A stretch of 31,046 nt of DNA from Waddlia sp964635295 (GCA_964635295.1 CAZWOB010000020.1:1-31046); one strand, 5' to 3'. Positions 15,770 to 24,259 are shown, counted from the first letter of the stretch. The notes: generated by a model from the sequence alone, not told the origin. Translations and numbers: made by a program.

Positions 15770-17599
15770 ATGCAAAAAATACGAATAAGTCCTGATGAGA
15801 ATGAAAAATACAGACAACTACTATCAGAATTGGAGTTTTTTAAAGACTTATCTGAAAAATCGATCAAACATTTACTGGATAATATGTCCTTGATCTCTAT
15901 CGATGCCGGTGAGGTTCTGATCCACCCCGATGAAGACGACCGATCGATGTATGTACTGATTTCAGGAAGGTTGCAGGTGAAAAAAAATGCCGATGTTCCC
16001 TCTGAAGGTGAGGTGATTGCTGAAATTACTGAAAATAGTGTAGTGGGGGAAATTTCATTGTTGACCGGGAAAAAAAGGTCTGCCCTGGTATTTGGGATCA
16101 GAGATTGCCTGTTGCTCAAGTTGGACAAAATCTCCTACGATAACTTTGAAAAGAAAAATTGCGAATCAGCGCTCTCTTTATCAAAAAAGTCCCTGGAAAG
16201 ACTGGTCAGTCCAGTTAAAGAGAAATTACCAGGGGAAGATATCCGTCTCATTGCCATTGCTCCTGCTGGGGACTCCGATCACACTGCATTCGCCAGAGAT
16301 TTGTATGAAAGGCTCAGTCAGAAACACAAGACAGTACTCATCGATCAGGATAAAATAGAAAGTACGGTCGGTCAGGAAATGGCGCAGTCTTATGGGGAAC
16401 AGGAGAAACACCTGAACTTGATCAGGTGGATTCAGTCCCTGGAAAATCAGTATCGTTATGTGATCTTTTTGACTGATCGGCAAATGACCCCTTGGAGTGA
16501 AAGATGCCTGCGCTGTGCGGATTATCTGATGTTTGTCGCTGAAGAGGGGGTTTATCCTGCTTTGAACTCAATAGAGATCGAATTTTTTGGTAATGCAAAG
16601 AATAAAAATAAATTTCCCGATCTCATTTTCCTGCACGATGAGAACACTGAGCAGATAACCGGCACAGATAAATGGTTGGAAAAGCGCCCGATTGAAAGGG
16701 TTTTCCATATCAGAGAAAACGATGAAACGACTTTGGACAGGATGATCAGAATAATATCGGGGACCTCTGTTGGAATTGTCTTGAATGGAGGAGGGGCTAA
16801 AGGGTTTGCCCATATTGGGGTTTTAATGGCCTTACAGGAAAACAATGTGCCAATTGACTTTATTGGGGGATCCAGCATGGGGGCGATCATTGGTTCCGGT
16901 GTACTGCTGATGGATATTGAACAGGGCCTTGAATGGTGCGAAGAATTTGCCAATAGCAAGTTTAACGATTATACGCTCCCGTATCTCTCTCTCTTCAAGG
17001 GAGAAAAGATATCCCAATCCCTCAAAGGCTCCTATGGTGATTTATTGATAGAGGATTTATGGACGCCTTTCTTTTGCGTGTCATGTAATTTGTCCAAAAG
17101 AAAACTGGAAATTCATGACTCCGGTCCACTTTTTGAATCGGTGAGAAGTTCCATTTCGATCCCGTCTGTCCTTCCGCCAATCTACCTGGGCGATGATATC
17201 ATTGTCGATGGAGGGGTTTTGAATAATCTACCGGTCGATGTGATGAGAAAGAAAATGAGAGGTGGAAAGATCATTGCAGTAAACTGCAATGTCGAAAAAG
17301 AAGTTGAAAAATCAAAAACTTACTCTGAGCCGTTTATTTCCGGTTGGAAAATCTTCTTTCACAATTTTTTCTCTGGGAAAAACTTAAAGTATGAAAATCT
17401 TTTGAACATCATTAATTCAACAATTTCTCTTGCATCTGAAAAACATGAAGATCAGATGTTCCAGGAGTCTGATTACTCAATCGGACTCGATACAAAAACA
17501 ATCGGAATCCTTGAGTTTCAGAAGTATAAGGAAATCATTGATTTAGGATACAATCAAACAATCAGCCAGTTGAAGAATAAACCTCTGGTTCTTGATTGA
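15770..17599 (+). CDS. cNMP-binding / patatin-like phospholipase (NTE family)
   Basis: 609 residues in three parts. Residues about 20-135 form a cyclic-nucleotide-binding fold (GEVLIHPDEDDRSMYVLISG, VVGEISLLTGKKRSA). Residues about 157-330 resemble the ATPase-like middle region of bacterial NTE proteins but have no Walker A; the loop reads APAGDSDHT. The patatin domain starts near 333: oxyanion motif GGGAKG (340-345), nucleophile elbow GSSMG with Ser369, and catalytic DGG at 480-482. All catalytic elements are intact, so phospholipase or lysophospholipase activity is expected, possibly gated by a nucleotide. GAAGGG lies 12 bases before the ATG. It is divergent from the P-loop protein gene across a 162-base AT-rich spacer. 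There is no signal peptide; it may be cytoplasmic or secreted by another route. Confidence 0.9.
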   Translation: MQKIRISPDENEKYRQLLSELEFFKDLSEKSIKHLLDNMSLISIDAGEVLIHPDEDDRSMYVLISGRLQVKKNADVPSEGEVIAEITENSVVGEISLLTGKKRSALVFGIRDCLLLKLDKISYDNFEKKNCESALSLSKKSLERLVSPVKEKLPGEDIRLIAIAPAGDSDHTAFARDLYERLSQKHKTVLIDQDKIESTVGQEMAQSYGEQEKHLNLIRWIQSLENQYRYVIFLTDRQMTPWSERCLRCADYLMFVAEEGVYPALNSIEIEFFGNAKNKNKFPDLIFLHDENTEQITGTDKWLEKRPIERVFHIRENDETTLDRMIRIISGTSVGIVLNGGGAKGFAHIGVLMALQENNVPIDFIGGSSMGAIIGSGVLLMDIEQGLEWCEEFANSKFNDYTLPYLSLFKGEKISQSLKGSYGDLLIEDLWTPFFCVSCNLSKRKLEIHDSGPLFESVRSSISIPSVLPPIYLGDDIIVDGGVLNNLPVDVMRKKMRGGKIIAVNCNVEKEVEKSKTYSEPFISGWKIFFHNFFSGKNLKYENLLNIINSTISLASEKHEDQMFQESDYSIGLDTKTIGILEFQKYKEIIDLGYNQTISQLKNKPLVLD

Positions 17600-17606
17600 T
17601 CAAAAG

Positions 17607-17644
17607 GAGAGTTGTTGGAACAGCCTTGACCATTCCAACAACTC
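17607..17644. terminator. Hairpin between convergent patatin and WxxGxW genes
   Basis: A perfect 13-bp inverted repeat, AGAGTTGTTGGAA (17607-17619) and TTCCAACAACTCT (17632-17644), with a 12-base loop. It sits exactly between two converging genes and could terminate both. The only T-run is a short TTTT on the minus strand, so efficiency is uncertain. Confidence 0.6.
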
Positions 17645-17653
17645 TATAGAATA

Positions 17654-19744
17654 TTAATCGTCATCGTCGTTGCCACGACCTCTTCGATCAAATTGAATTT
17701 CTTGTTGCTGATAGCGTTTGAAAGTTCTTTTCTTTTGGTTGAACCTCGGAGTTTCCGAAGGTTGGTTCCCTCTTGGCTGAAACTGCTGAGGTTGCCTTTG
17801 GATCTCCTCTTTAGGTCTATCCCTGAATCCAGGAGGATAAAAGACCTTTGGTTGTCGGTCAGCCGGTTGATAATCGGGATGGATCGTCTGAGGCTTTCGG
17901 AAATCATCCCGATCGATTTCAGGCCTTGGCTGAGACGGTCTTCGCCCTTGCGGCTTTCGGAAATCGTCCCGGTCAATCTCCGGACGAGGCTTTGAAGGTC
18001 TTCGCCCTTGCGGCTTTCGGATGTCATCCTGATCGATTTCAGGCCTTGAAGGCCATCTGCCTGATGGTGGAGTATAGTCAGGGACTTTCGTCTCTGGAAC
18101 TCTCGTGTCAGGCTTCCTGGTCCCTGGACGCCCAAGGTCGGGGCGGGGTTTTGAAGGACGACGCCCCGGAGGACGATCAAAGTCGGGCTTGCTGGAGCCC
18201 GGGCGATCAAGATCCGGTCGCGGCCGTGAGGGTCTTTGGACTGGTGGTCTGCCGAAATCCGGCCGGCCATCATCAGGCCGATATCCTGGTCTTGGCGGTC
18301 TTCCAGACGGAGGTATGCCTTGATCGGGTCGGTATCCCGGTCTTGGGGGGCGGCCGTAATCAGGGCGGCGAGACGGAGGCTGTTGTGCCCCAGGGCCGGG
18401 GACGCGATAATCAGGTCGATATTCTGGTCGCGGCCTTCCAGGTCTGTCCGGTCTCTTGGGGATGCGGGGCCCGCGTCCTTCAGGAACTCTGGGCACACGT
18501 GCTCCAGGTTCGCGATCAATGTTCGGTTTGCGGGGGCCGGGGCGTCTGACGTTCGGGTCGAACGGTCTTGGTCTTCCCGATGGCCGAAGGTCCTTGGTTC
18601 CTTTAGGCTTCACGCCTTTCCAGATTTTTTCTCTGTCCTTTCTGCCTGGAGGGAGGATCGGCCTTCTATCTCCACTCACCCTTTCTGTTTCTCTCAGGAT
18701 AGCGTTAGGGGAGACAATCCCGTTTGGCGTAATGAATTTCGGAGGGCGGACACGCTTCATGCGATTGAAAAGCGCAGGGCCGGGAGGGGGAAGGATCGCG
18801 CTGATATTGCTGGTGATCCAAAATGGAGCGGGATATCCGGGGTTGGAATACCACCACCAAAGTCCCCATTGGTTGCTCCAGGAAAGTCCCCACCAGCTGT
18901 CCCACAGCCACCACTGCGGCGCGCAGCAGTAATTTTCCCAGTACCAGGGATTGTAGTGGAAGTGGTGGTAGTAAAAGCAGGTATAATCGGGGTAGGTGTA
19001 AAAATAGTGGTCGATGATATAGGTCGCCTCAACCACTCTTACCGGCTCATAGATTATTGTTTCCCGTTGCGCTGGCGGGATGTAAACAGGCTCGTACGCC
19101 TCTCCTAGAGCATCAAGCGGCCAGTCCCAATAAGCGTCGATAAAAACGTAGCCTTCAGGCCTCCATGTGTAATGCGCGGGGATTAACACCCAGTTGGGGT
19201 CCAGCTGCTCCCATTGGCCGTCGACCCATTCGTATTCATCTTTGTTCGCATTGTACCACCAGAAGCCGGAGTTCCAGAAATAGTCGTCCTGCGGAGAAGA
19301 GGGGACATTTTCATCGATCGCTTCCGGAGGAGCCAGGTCGATGTAGGAAAGGTCGGCCTGATCCTTATCGGACCAAAACCCGGGTATCCATGACCAGCCG
19401 TCATCATATTCTTTCCAGAAACCCTCGATCCACTGATGTCCAGGAGGAGGGCGCCTCCATACGCCCGAAGTCCAAATGTAATCCTGTTTACTGTCAGACC
19501 ACGCCCAGTAACCGCCTAACCAGATGGCGGATTCATCCGTTTGGCGAGGGATCCGCTCGCGGATAGGTGCCGGAGGTTGTTGAGGATGGGCGTCGATCAG
19601 GATGTTCCCTGTCACCCGAGTGACGAACCCTTCATGGATGTCAGCATCTTCGACTGTTTGGTAAGCCTGGGCAAAACTTTGATCAGCAAATGCGAGAGCA
19701 ATGATCATTGTCAGGAACCCGATGGAAAGTGTAGATCGTTTCAT
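17654..19744 (-). CDS. Exported WxxGxW-repeat protein with aromatic core and Arg/Pro-rich tail
   Basis: 696 residues, starting with a signal peptide (MKRSTLSIGFLTMIIALAFA...SFA). Residues 74-178 contain six WxxGxW repeats (WLGGYW, WTSGVW, WIEGFW, WIPGFW, WNSGFW, WVDGQW), matching the YXWGXW/WXXGXW repeat family of unknown function. Residues about 225-310 are exceptionally rich in Trp, Tyr, Phe and His, with clustered WWLWDSWWG and WGLWWWY. From about 345 to 640 the chain is an Arg/Pro/Asp-rich low-complexity tail with short tandem repeats. It ends in QFDRRGRGNDDDD. The lack of hydrophobic anchors suggests a periplasmic or surface structural protein. Function is unknown. No clear Shine-Dalgarno precedes 19744. 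Confidence 0.8.
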   Translation of the reverse strand: MKRSTLSIGFLTMIIALAFADQSFAQAYQTVEDADIHEGFVTRVTGNILIDAHPQQPPAPIRERIPRQTDESAIWLGGYWAWSDSKQDYIWTSGVWRRPPPGHQWIEGFWKEYDDGWSWIPGFWSDKDQADLSYIDLAPPEAIDENVPSSPQDDYFWNSGFWWYNANKDEYEWVDGQWEQLDPNWVLIPAHYTWRPEGYVFIDAYWDWPLDALGEAYEPVYIPPAQRETIIYEPVRVVEATYIIDHYFYTYPDYTCFYYHHFHYNPWYWENYCCAPQWWLWDSWWGLSWSNQWGLWWWYSNPGYPAPFWITSNISAILPPPGPALFNRMKRVRPPKFITPNGIVSPNAILRETERVSGDRRPILPPGRKDREKIWKGVKPKGTKDLRPSGRPRPFDPNVRRPGPRKPNIDREPGARVPRVPEGRGPRIPKRPDRPGRPRPEYRPDYRVPGPGAQQPPSRRPDYGRPPRPGYRPDQGIPPSGRPPRPGYRPDDGRPDFGRPPVQRPSRPRPDLDRPGSSKPDFDRPPGRRPSKPRPDLGRPGTRKPDTRVPETKVPDYTPPSGRWPSRPEIDQDDIRKPQGRRPSKPRPEIDRDDFRKPQGRRPSQPRPEIDRDDFRKPQTIHPDYQPADRQPKVFYPPGFRDRPKEEIQRQPQQFQPRGNQPSETPRFNQKKRTFKRYQQQEIQFDRRGRGNDDDD
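17885..18058 (-). repeat. Three tandem 54-60 bp coding repeats
   Basis: Inside the WxxGxW gene, residues 563-580, 581-600 and 601-620 are near-copies of RRPSKPRPEIDRDDFRKPQG. The first copy is two residues shorter. At the DNA level the plus strand repeats TTCGCCCTTGCGGCTTTCGG. The near-identity suggests recent unequal exchange or slippage. Confidence 0.8.
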
Positions 19745-19825
19745 GGTTTAAAACCGTGGGTTGTTTGATTAAATTCCACAATCTCACTTTTGACAAATTG
19801 TTTGAATAAAAAAAAATATCAAACA

Positions 19826-19854
19826 TTGACAAAAAAGTCTAAGTTAGATAAATT
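19826..19854 (+). promoter_or_regulatory. Sigma70-type promoter of the regulator-aminotransferase-OCD operon
   Basis: TTGACA (19826-19831), a 17-base spacer and TAAATT (19849-19854) lie 25 bases before the GTG start at 19879. A second TTGACA at 19790-19795 lies further up. The region is A-rich and could also carry binding sites of the encoded regulator. Confidence 0.55.
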
Positions 19855-19878
19855 AGTCTTTTAAACAGGGAGAAAATT

Positions 19879-20490
19879 GTGAAAAATTCCTTAATCCATG
19901 CTCTTCCTTTCGCTCAGGCGTTTGAAAAATTGCTCCATCCCTTTGCCGAAGTGGTGGTTCACGACTTGGAAAGCGACCAGATCGCTGCAATTTTCAATCC
20001 GCTTTCGCGCCGTGTCGTTGGAGATCCATCCTATCTGGAAAGAATGGAGTTGGAAACGACGGAAACTTTGATCGGGCCTTATGAAAAAACGAACTGGGAC
20101 GGGCGGCGCATGAAATCGATCAGCGTTGTATTAAAGGATGCGACAGGAAAACCGGAGGGATTCCTATGCGTCAATGTCGACGTTTCCAATTTTGATAAGG
20201 CCAATCAGATGCTCAATCTCTTTTTAGGAAATCAACCACCATTATCGGAGCAGTCGGAGCAGCTTTTCAAAGATGACATGTATGAAAAGCTCAATGTCTT
20301 TGTACAGGATTACTGCCGCGATCATCAGGTAGCTATGGAAGCTCTTAGCCGCGAAGATAAAAAAGCGATCGTTGCCGCTTTGGCCCAGGAGGGAGCCTTT
20401 AATTCTAAAAATGCGGCGAATTATATCGGGAGGGTTCTGGGTATATCGCGGGCAACTGTCTATAATTATTTAAAGGAAAACGAGTCATGA
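19879..20490 (+). CDS. YheO/DauR-like transcriptional regulator (PAS-like domain + HTH)
   Basis: 203 residues. The N-terminal PAS-like ligand domain (about 10-120) starts FEKLLHPFAEVVVHDLESDQ and contains KSISVVLKDATGKPEGFLCV. The C-terminal helix-turn-helix (about 150-200) reads LAQEGAFNSKNAANYIGRVL followed by GISRATVYNYL. This two-domain layout is that of the YheO/DauR family; DauR controls D-arginine catabolism in Pseudomonas. The start is GTG at 19879 with AGGGAG six bases upstream. The stop overlaps the next ATG (ATGA), so translation is coupled to the aminotransferase, which it probably regulates. The ligand is likely an amino acid or keto acid (inference from neighbours). Confidence 0.85.
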   Translation: MKNSLIHALPFAQAFEKLLHPFAEVVVHDLESDQIAAIFNPLSRRVVGDPSYLERMELETTETLIGPYEKTNWDGRRMKSISVVLKDATGKPEGFLCVNVDVSNFDKANQMLNLFLGNQPPLSEQSEQLFKDDMYEKLNVFVQDYCRDHQVAMEALSREDKKAIVAALAQEGAFNSKNAANYIGRVLGISRATVYNYLKENES

Positions 20491-21599
20491 AATACCCTGA
20501 GTTCAAACTGGAAACTTATTTGGCGGCGAGGGAGTTTTCAGCCCCTTATAATTTGTGTGCTTCCGATCTGGAAAGCACACCCATGCATGAGATCCTTGCA
20601 CTTGCAGATGAAGTAGGGAAGGCCCTTTGGGACAACCTCTCGCTGAATTATACGGAACCGCAAGGGCATCCCCTTTTAAGGGAAGAGATTGCAAAAGGCT
20701 ATGGGACGCATGTGACCGGAGATCAGGTCCTCTGTTTTGCTGGAGCGGAAGAGGGGATCTACAGCATGTCGCATGCCTTGCTGAATGCAGATGACCATGC
20801 GATCGTCGTGACCCCTTGTTATCAATCCCTCCGGTCTGTTCCGGAGTCGATCTGTCCGGTGACTACGATCGCATTGGAATATGCTTCAAATTGGGAACTT
20901 GACCTCGATCGCCTTGTCGAAGCAGTACGGCCAAACACACGTTTGATCGTTATTAACTATCCACATAATCCCACAGGTGCTTTGCTCAGCGGTGAAAAGC
21001 AGCAGCAGTTGGTAGAAATTGCCCGTGAGAGGGGCGTCTGGATTTTTTCGGACGAAGTGTACCGGTTGATGGAGCTTTCTCCTGACGACCGCTTGCCGCC
21101 GATTGCCTCGATCTACGAAAAGGGGATGAGCCTTGGAGTGATGTCAAAATCTTTTGGGCTGGCGGGTTTACGGATTGGTTGGATCGCCTGTCAGGATAAG
21201 CAGTTCCTGGCTGAGATGAACGAAGTGAAACACTACTTGTCGATCTGCAATAGCGCGCCTTCCGAAATTCTTGCACTGATTGCCATGAGAGCTTCGACAA
21301 CGATTTTGTCCCGCAATGCGAAACTGATGAAGGAAAATCTAGCAGTTCTTGATCGCTTCTTTTCTGATCATCAGGACTTGTTCGAATGGGTGCGTCCGAA
21401 AGGGGGGTGCATCGGGTATCCTCTGTATAAAGGGGAAGAGCCTGTGGAACGTTTTGCGGACCGCCTGCTGGAGGAGTTGGGTGTACTTGTTCTTCCCAGC
21501 TCTGTTTACGATGATCCCAGCAAACATTTCCGCATTAGTTTCGGCAGGCGTTCCATGCAAGAATCATTAAGAAGATTGGAGAAATGGTTATGCAAGTAA
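20487..21599 (+). CDS. PLP-dependent class I/II aminotransferase
   Basis: 370 residues, cytoplasmic fold-type I enzyme. PLP motifs are present: NYPHNPTG (157-164), SDEVYR (188-193) with the Asp that contacts the pyridine nitrogen, and SKSFGLAGLRIGW with Schiff-base Lys221. A C-terminal FRISFGR supplies the carboxylate-binding Arg. The overall pattern is that of aspartate/aromatic-type aminotransferases of unassigned specificity. It lies between the DauR-like regulator (4-base overlap) and an ornithine-cyclodeaminase-family gene (10-base overlap), so it probably works on the same amino acid or the matching keto acid. Confidence 0.9.
   Translation: MKYPEFKLETYLAAREFSAPYNLCASDLESTPMHEILALADEVGKALWDNLSLNYTEPQGHPLLREEIAKGYGTHVTGDQVLCFAGAEEGIYSMSHALLNADDHAIVVTPCYQSLRSVPESICPVTTIALEYASNWELDLDRLVEAVRPNTRLIVINYPHNPTGALLSGEKQQQLVEIARERGVWIFSDEVYRLMELSPDDRLPPIASIYEKGMSLGVMSKSFGLAGLRIGWIACQDKQFLAEMNEVKHYLSICNSAPSEILALIAMRASTTILSRNAKLMKENLAVLDRFFSDHQDLFEWVRPKGGCIGYPLYKGEEPVERFADRLLEELGVLVLPSSVYDDPSKHFRISFGRRSMQESLRRLEKWLCK
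21578..21581 (+). promoter_or_regulatory. Ribosome binding site deciding the OCD-family start
   Basis: GGAG at 21578-21581 is eight bases from ATG 21590 but only two from ATG 21584. The second ATG is therefore the better start. Confidence 0.5.
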
Positions 21600-22492
21600 T
21601 TGAGTTGGATGAAATCAAAAAGCGTCTGGATATTGCAACAGCTGTCGCAATGCAGGAAGAGGGATTTCGGCTTTATTCGGCCGGAAAGGTGAGAGTGCCT
21701 CCTGTCGGGTATCTCAATATGGGAACATCCTACGGCGAGGTCCATATTAAATATGGATGGATTCCCGATGACCCCTTGTTTGTGGTCAAGATCGCAGGTG
21801 CTTATTCTGAGGGTGTTCATGGAATGATGATGGCGCTTGATTCAAAAACGGGGCGTCCCCGGTATTTTTTGAAGGATGAGGGGTACTTAACAAACATACG
21901 TACGGCGATGGCAGGTCTGATCGCTGCCAAATATCTGGCTCCTCAAAACATCAGGGGAATCGGAATTGTGGGGACGGGTATGCAGGCGAGGTTGCAGGCG
22001 CAGTTGTTGAAAGCTCATACGTCCTGCCGCGACCTCCAGGTGTGGGGGCGAGACAAATCTAAAGCAGAAGCTTATGCGGCAGACATGGAGAAAGAAGGGT
22101 TTGACGTGCACATTGCGCAAACCACGGCAGAACTTTGTCGCAATTGTCAGCTCATTGTGACCACCACGGCGGCAAGAGGCCCTCTGATTAGAGTAGAAGA
22201 TATTCAGCCGGGGACGCACATCACAGCGGTTGGGGCGGATGCGCCCGGAAAACAGGAATTAGACCCTGAGATCTTTCTCAGGACTGACCGCGTGGCTGTT
22301 GATTCAAAATCCCAATGCATTGACCATGGCGATCTGGCAAATGCCCCAGAAGGGGTCAAGGGGATAGTCGAACTGGGAGAGATCATCGCAGATCCCCAAC
22401 TTGGAAGAGGATCGGAACATGAGATTACGATCGCCGATCTGACCGGCGTAGGTGTTCAGGATATCCAGATTGCTAAAGCAGTCTTGGATTAA
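21590..22492 (+). CDS. Ornithine cyclodeaminase / mu-crystallin family oxidoreductase
   Basis: 300 residues. Family members include ornithine cyclodeaminase, alanine dehydrogenase, ketimine reductase and the arginine dehydrogenase DauB. Visible features are the substrate lysine in FVVKIAG (Lys68), the arginine in LTNIRTAMAG (Arg104), the dinucleotide-binding GIGIVGTGMQARLQ (about 123-136) and the family motif AVGADAPGKQELDPE with the catalytic-type Asp. It is the last gene of the operon with the YheO/DauR-like regulator and the aminotransferase. The regulator pairing recalls dauBAR of Pseudomonas, with an aminotransferase in place of the D-amino-acid dehydrogenase, so a keto/amino acid interconversion is plausible. 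Substrate is not assignable. Its stop overlaps the stop of the converging gene. Confidence 0.88.
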   Translation: MQVIELDEIKKRLDIATAVAMQEEGFRLYSAGKVRVPPVGYLNMGTSYGEVHIKYGWIPDDPLFVVKIAGAYSEGVHGMMMALDSKTGRPRYFLKDEGYLTNIRTAMAGLIAAKYLAPQNIRGIGIVGTGMQARLQAQLLKAHTSCRDLQVWGRDKSKAEAYAADMEKEGFDVHIAQTTAELCRNCQLIVTTTAARGPLIRVEDIQPGTHITAVGADAPGKQELDPEIFLRTDRVAVDSKSQCIDHGDLANAPEGVKGIVELGEIIADPQLGRGSEHEITIADLTGVGVQDIQIAKAVLD

Positions 22493-23064
22493 TCCGCCCA
22501 TTGAACCTTCTTACTTCTTGTTTCAAAAATCCCTGAATCTTCGTGCGGATGCAATTCGATAAAATTAACGTTGACGGTTTTCTCTTTTTGATCTGTTGTG
22601 ACTTCTCCCATCAAAAAATTGATTGAGGGATCGGTTTCTTGTTCTCTCCATGTCATCTTTGCTACGACGTGATTCCTTGCGTAGAAGCTATTATCTGAAA
22701 CTTTGTCTTTAATGAGAGTTAACAACGGGTGCTCTTCTTGCTTTGAATTGGCAACGGCTCTGGGGATGCATCTCAGCAAACGGATAGGGAGCGTGGCAAG
22801 ATCAAGTGCGAATGCAAAGGCAACGGCAACAATTTTTAAGACGATGTTGTTGACTTTCCAGGCATGCTGGATGACAGTCGGCAACAACAGGTCTTGAGCG
22901 AACATGCTCGCGCTATGAGTGCGGACAACTTGAAAGGAGGATAAGATGATCGGAACAGTACTCCGTCCTTTGATCAACCCTTTAACATGGTCCAATTCGT
23001 TGTCAGTAAAATGGAATTCTATCGTTTGATTGTTGTTGCCAGTGACAGAAAGACTCACGCTCAT
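22489..23064 (-). CDS. Hypothetical protein with a hydrophobic lobe
   Basis: 191 residues, not assigned to a functional family. It has no N-terminal signal. A hydrophobic segment (about 72-98, IVLKIVAVAFAFALDLATLP) is followed directly by IRLLRCIPRAV. This 'LDLxTLPxRLxxxIPR ... HPL' pattern resembles membrane-associated hypothetical proteins I associate with Parachlamydiales, though that is from memory. The C-terminal part is hydrophilic and beta-rich in appearance (VNVNFIELHPHED). AGGA lies about nine bases before the ATG at 23064. The stop codon overlaps that of the converging OCD-family gene. It could be a membrane-inserted secreted protein. Confidence 0.65.
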   Translation of the reverse strand: MSVSLSVTGNNNQTIEFHFTDNELDHVKGLIKGRSTVPIILSSFQVVRTHSASMFAQDLLLPTVIQHAWKVNNIVLKIVAVAFAFALDLATLPIRLLRCIPRAVANSKQEEHPLLTLIKDKVSDNSFYARNHVVAKMTWREQETDPSINFLMGEVTTDQKEKTVNVNFIELHPHEDSGIFETRSKKVQWAD

Positions 23065-23145
23065 GGTAATTTTTCCTATTTTGACGATTAATTTTTAAAA
23101 TGATAACCCAGTTTTGATTTTTTTATTAGGGTAGAAAATACGAGG

Positions 23146-24231
23146 TTAAAAAATGAATTTTTGGATCAAATAATCTTCTGAGGTGCTTAATGAAGCATCC
23201 AACTGCATCAGTTTATCCCATATTTCCGGCGGTGTCTCAATCGGTAGAGGTTTTCCCGCTTTTTCAGCGCAGAAACGGGCATGCCTGACTCCATATTCCC
23301 TTTTTAAAAAATCAAGCGTCCGCAATGCATAATGATTTGCACGGATTTTTTTACAGGGCCTTCTTTCGTTAAACGGCCCTTCATTTCTTTGAAGGTTTTC
23401 ATCGACTGCAAAGTATTGGGGATAGTACTTAACAAAATGGGGATTGTTTACAGTTTCCACTCTTTCTGGCCGGACAATGCAGCGGACATGTTTATCGATT
23501 GTGCCAGAGCATTTTGTGAGCAGCTGCGTGACCCTTTCTCCTTTATTCAGCTTTTCCACTCCTGAAGTTCCAAAAAAGAGCAAATTCACTGTCACCCCGC
23601 CGATTTTCGGATGATTATACTGTTGAAGGAGGTCTTGCAAACGGTCTTCGTTGACCGGAAAGAAAAACAGGTCTGTGTCAGCGAATATCAGCCAATCCGC
23701 TTTGCCTTTGCAGCGATAGACCGCATCGGTGTAGCAGCTGCATTGTCCTTTCACAAAGTTAATGACCGGCCACTCGATAAGCTCGACTTCTCCGTTATCA
23801 ATAAAATCCTCGATTTCAGAATAGAAGTTGTCAGTGCTCAAGTTGTCGTACAGAAAAAAATGTTCGACGCCAACGCGCTTGTGAAATTCGATGAATTCGC
23901 GTAAATATGGGGCTTCATTTTGAAAAACTGCGACTAAAGCGAGTGTCCACTTATCATTTGATGGAAGGCCGTTTGGCAATTGCTTCGTTGTCGTTAGGTA
24001 TGAGGTCTGATCTGTTCCGTTGGTAACTTTTGGCAACGTCAGAAAGTGACTTCCGCATTGGTAGCGGATCCAGGCATCAAGGTTTTTTTGTTCATCTTCG
24101 CTTAACTTGTAAAGACCGGTTTCGATGATCTCCTGTTCGTCCATCTCATTTGTTAAGGATTCGTAGGTCAAACTCTGTACTTCGACAGATAAAGAGGATA
24201 AGGAGAGAATCAAAAATATTAGGTAGCGCAT
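23146..24231 (-). CDS. Exported GT92-like glycosyltransferase
   Basis: 361 residues with an N-terminal signal peptide (MRYLIFLILSLSSLSVEVQS). The core matches family 92 (DUF23) transferases: LALVAVFQNEAPYLREFIEF (about 97-116), VGVEHFFLYDNLSTD, VELIEWPV and the metal-binding DxD in FADTDLFFFP (Asp185/Asp187). Further matches are NLLFFGTSG and HVRCIVRPERV before the C-terminus. An N-terminal extension of about 90 residues includes IIETGLYKLSEDEQKNLDAWI, a module I do not recognise. A glycosyltransferase beyond the inner membrane has no obvious nucleotide-sugar supply unless it is secreted into a host, so an effector role is possible. It is divergent from the sulfotransferase gene. Confidence 0.8.
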   Translation of the reverse strand: MRYLIFLILSLSSLSVEVQSLTYESLTNEMDEQEIIETGLYKLSEDEQKNLDAWIRYQCGSHFLTLPKVTNGTDQTSYLTTTKQLPNGLPSNDKWTLALVAVFQNEAPYLREFIEFHKRVGVEHFFLYDNLSTDNFYSEIEDFIDNGEVELIEWPVINFVKGQCSCYTDAVYRCKGKADWLIFADTDLFFFPVNEDRLQDLLQQYNHPKIGGVTVNLLFFGTSGVEKLNKGERVTQLLTKCSGTIDKHVRCIVRPERVETVNNPHFVKYYPQYFAVDENLQRNEGPFNERRPCKKIRANHYALRTLDFLKREYGVRHARFCAEKAGKPLPIETPPEIWDKLMQLDASLSTSEDYLIQKFIF

Positions 24232-24259
24232 ATGTCAATTGTATTTTTCAAACACTATC

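Noticed and set aside
17885..18058. Possible CRISPR-like array because of regular repeats
   Set aside because: The repeats are contiguous, in frame and coding, with no unique spacers and no cas genes.
17644..18519. 291-residue minus-strand reading frame overlapping the end of the WxxGxW gene
   Set aside because: It is a different frame of the Arg/Pro repeat tail, has no ribosome site or recognisable domain, and begins inside the real gene.
17848..19108. Two long plus-strand reading frames (17848-18549 and 18236-19108)
   Set aside because: They are antisense to the repeat tail and aromatic core of the WxxGxW gene. Their composition reflects the biased coding of that gene, and there is no start signal.
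24150..24259. N-terminal extension of the sulfotransferase before the gap
   Set aside because: It is antisense to the start of the glycosyltransferase gene, and continuity across an N run of unknown length cannot be assumed.
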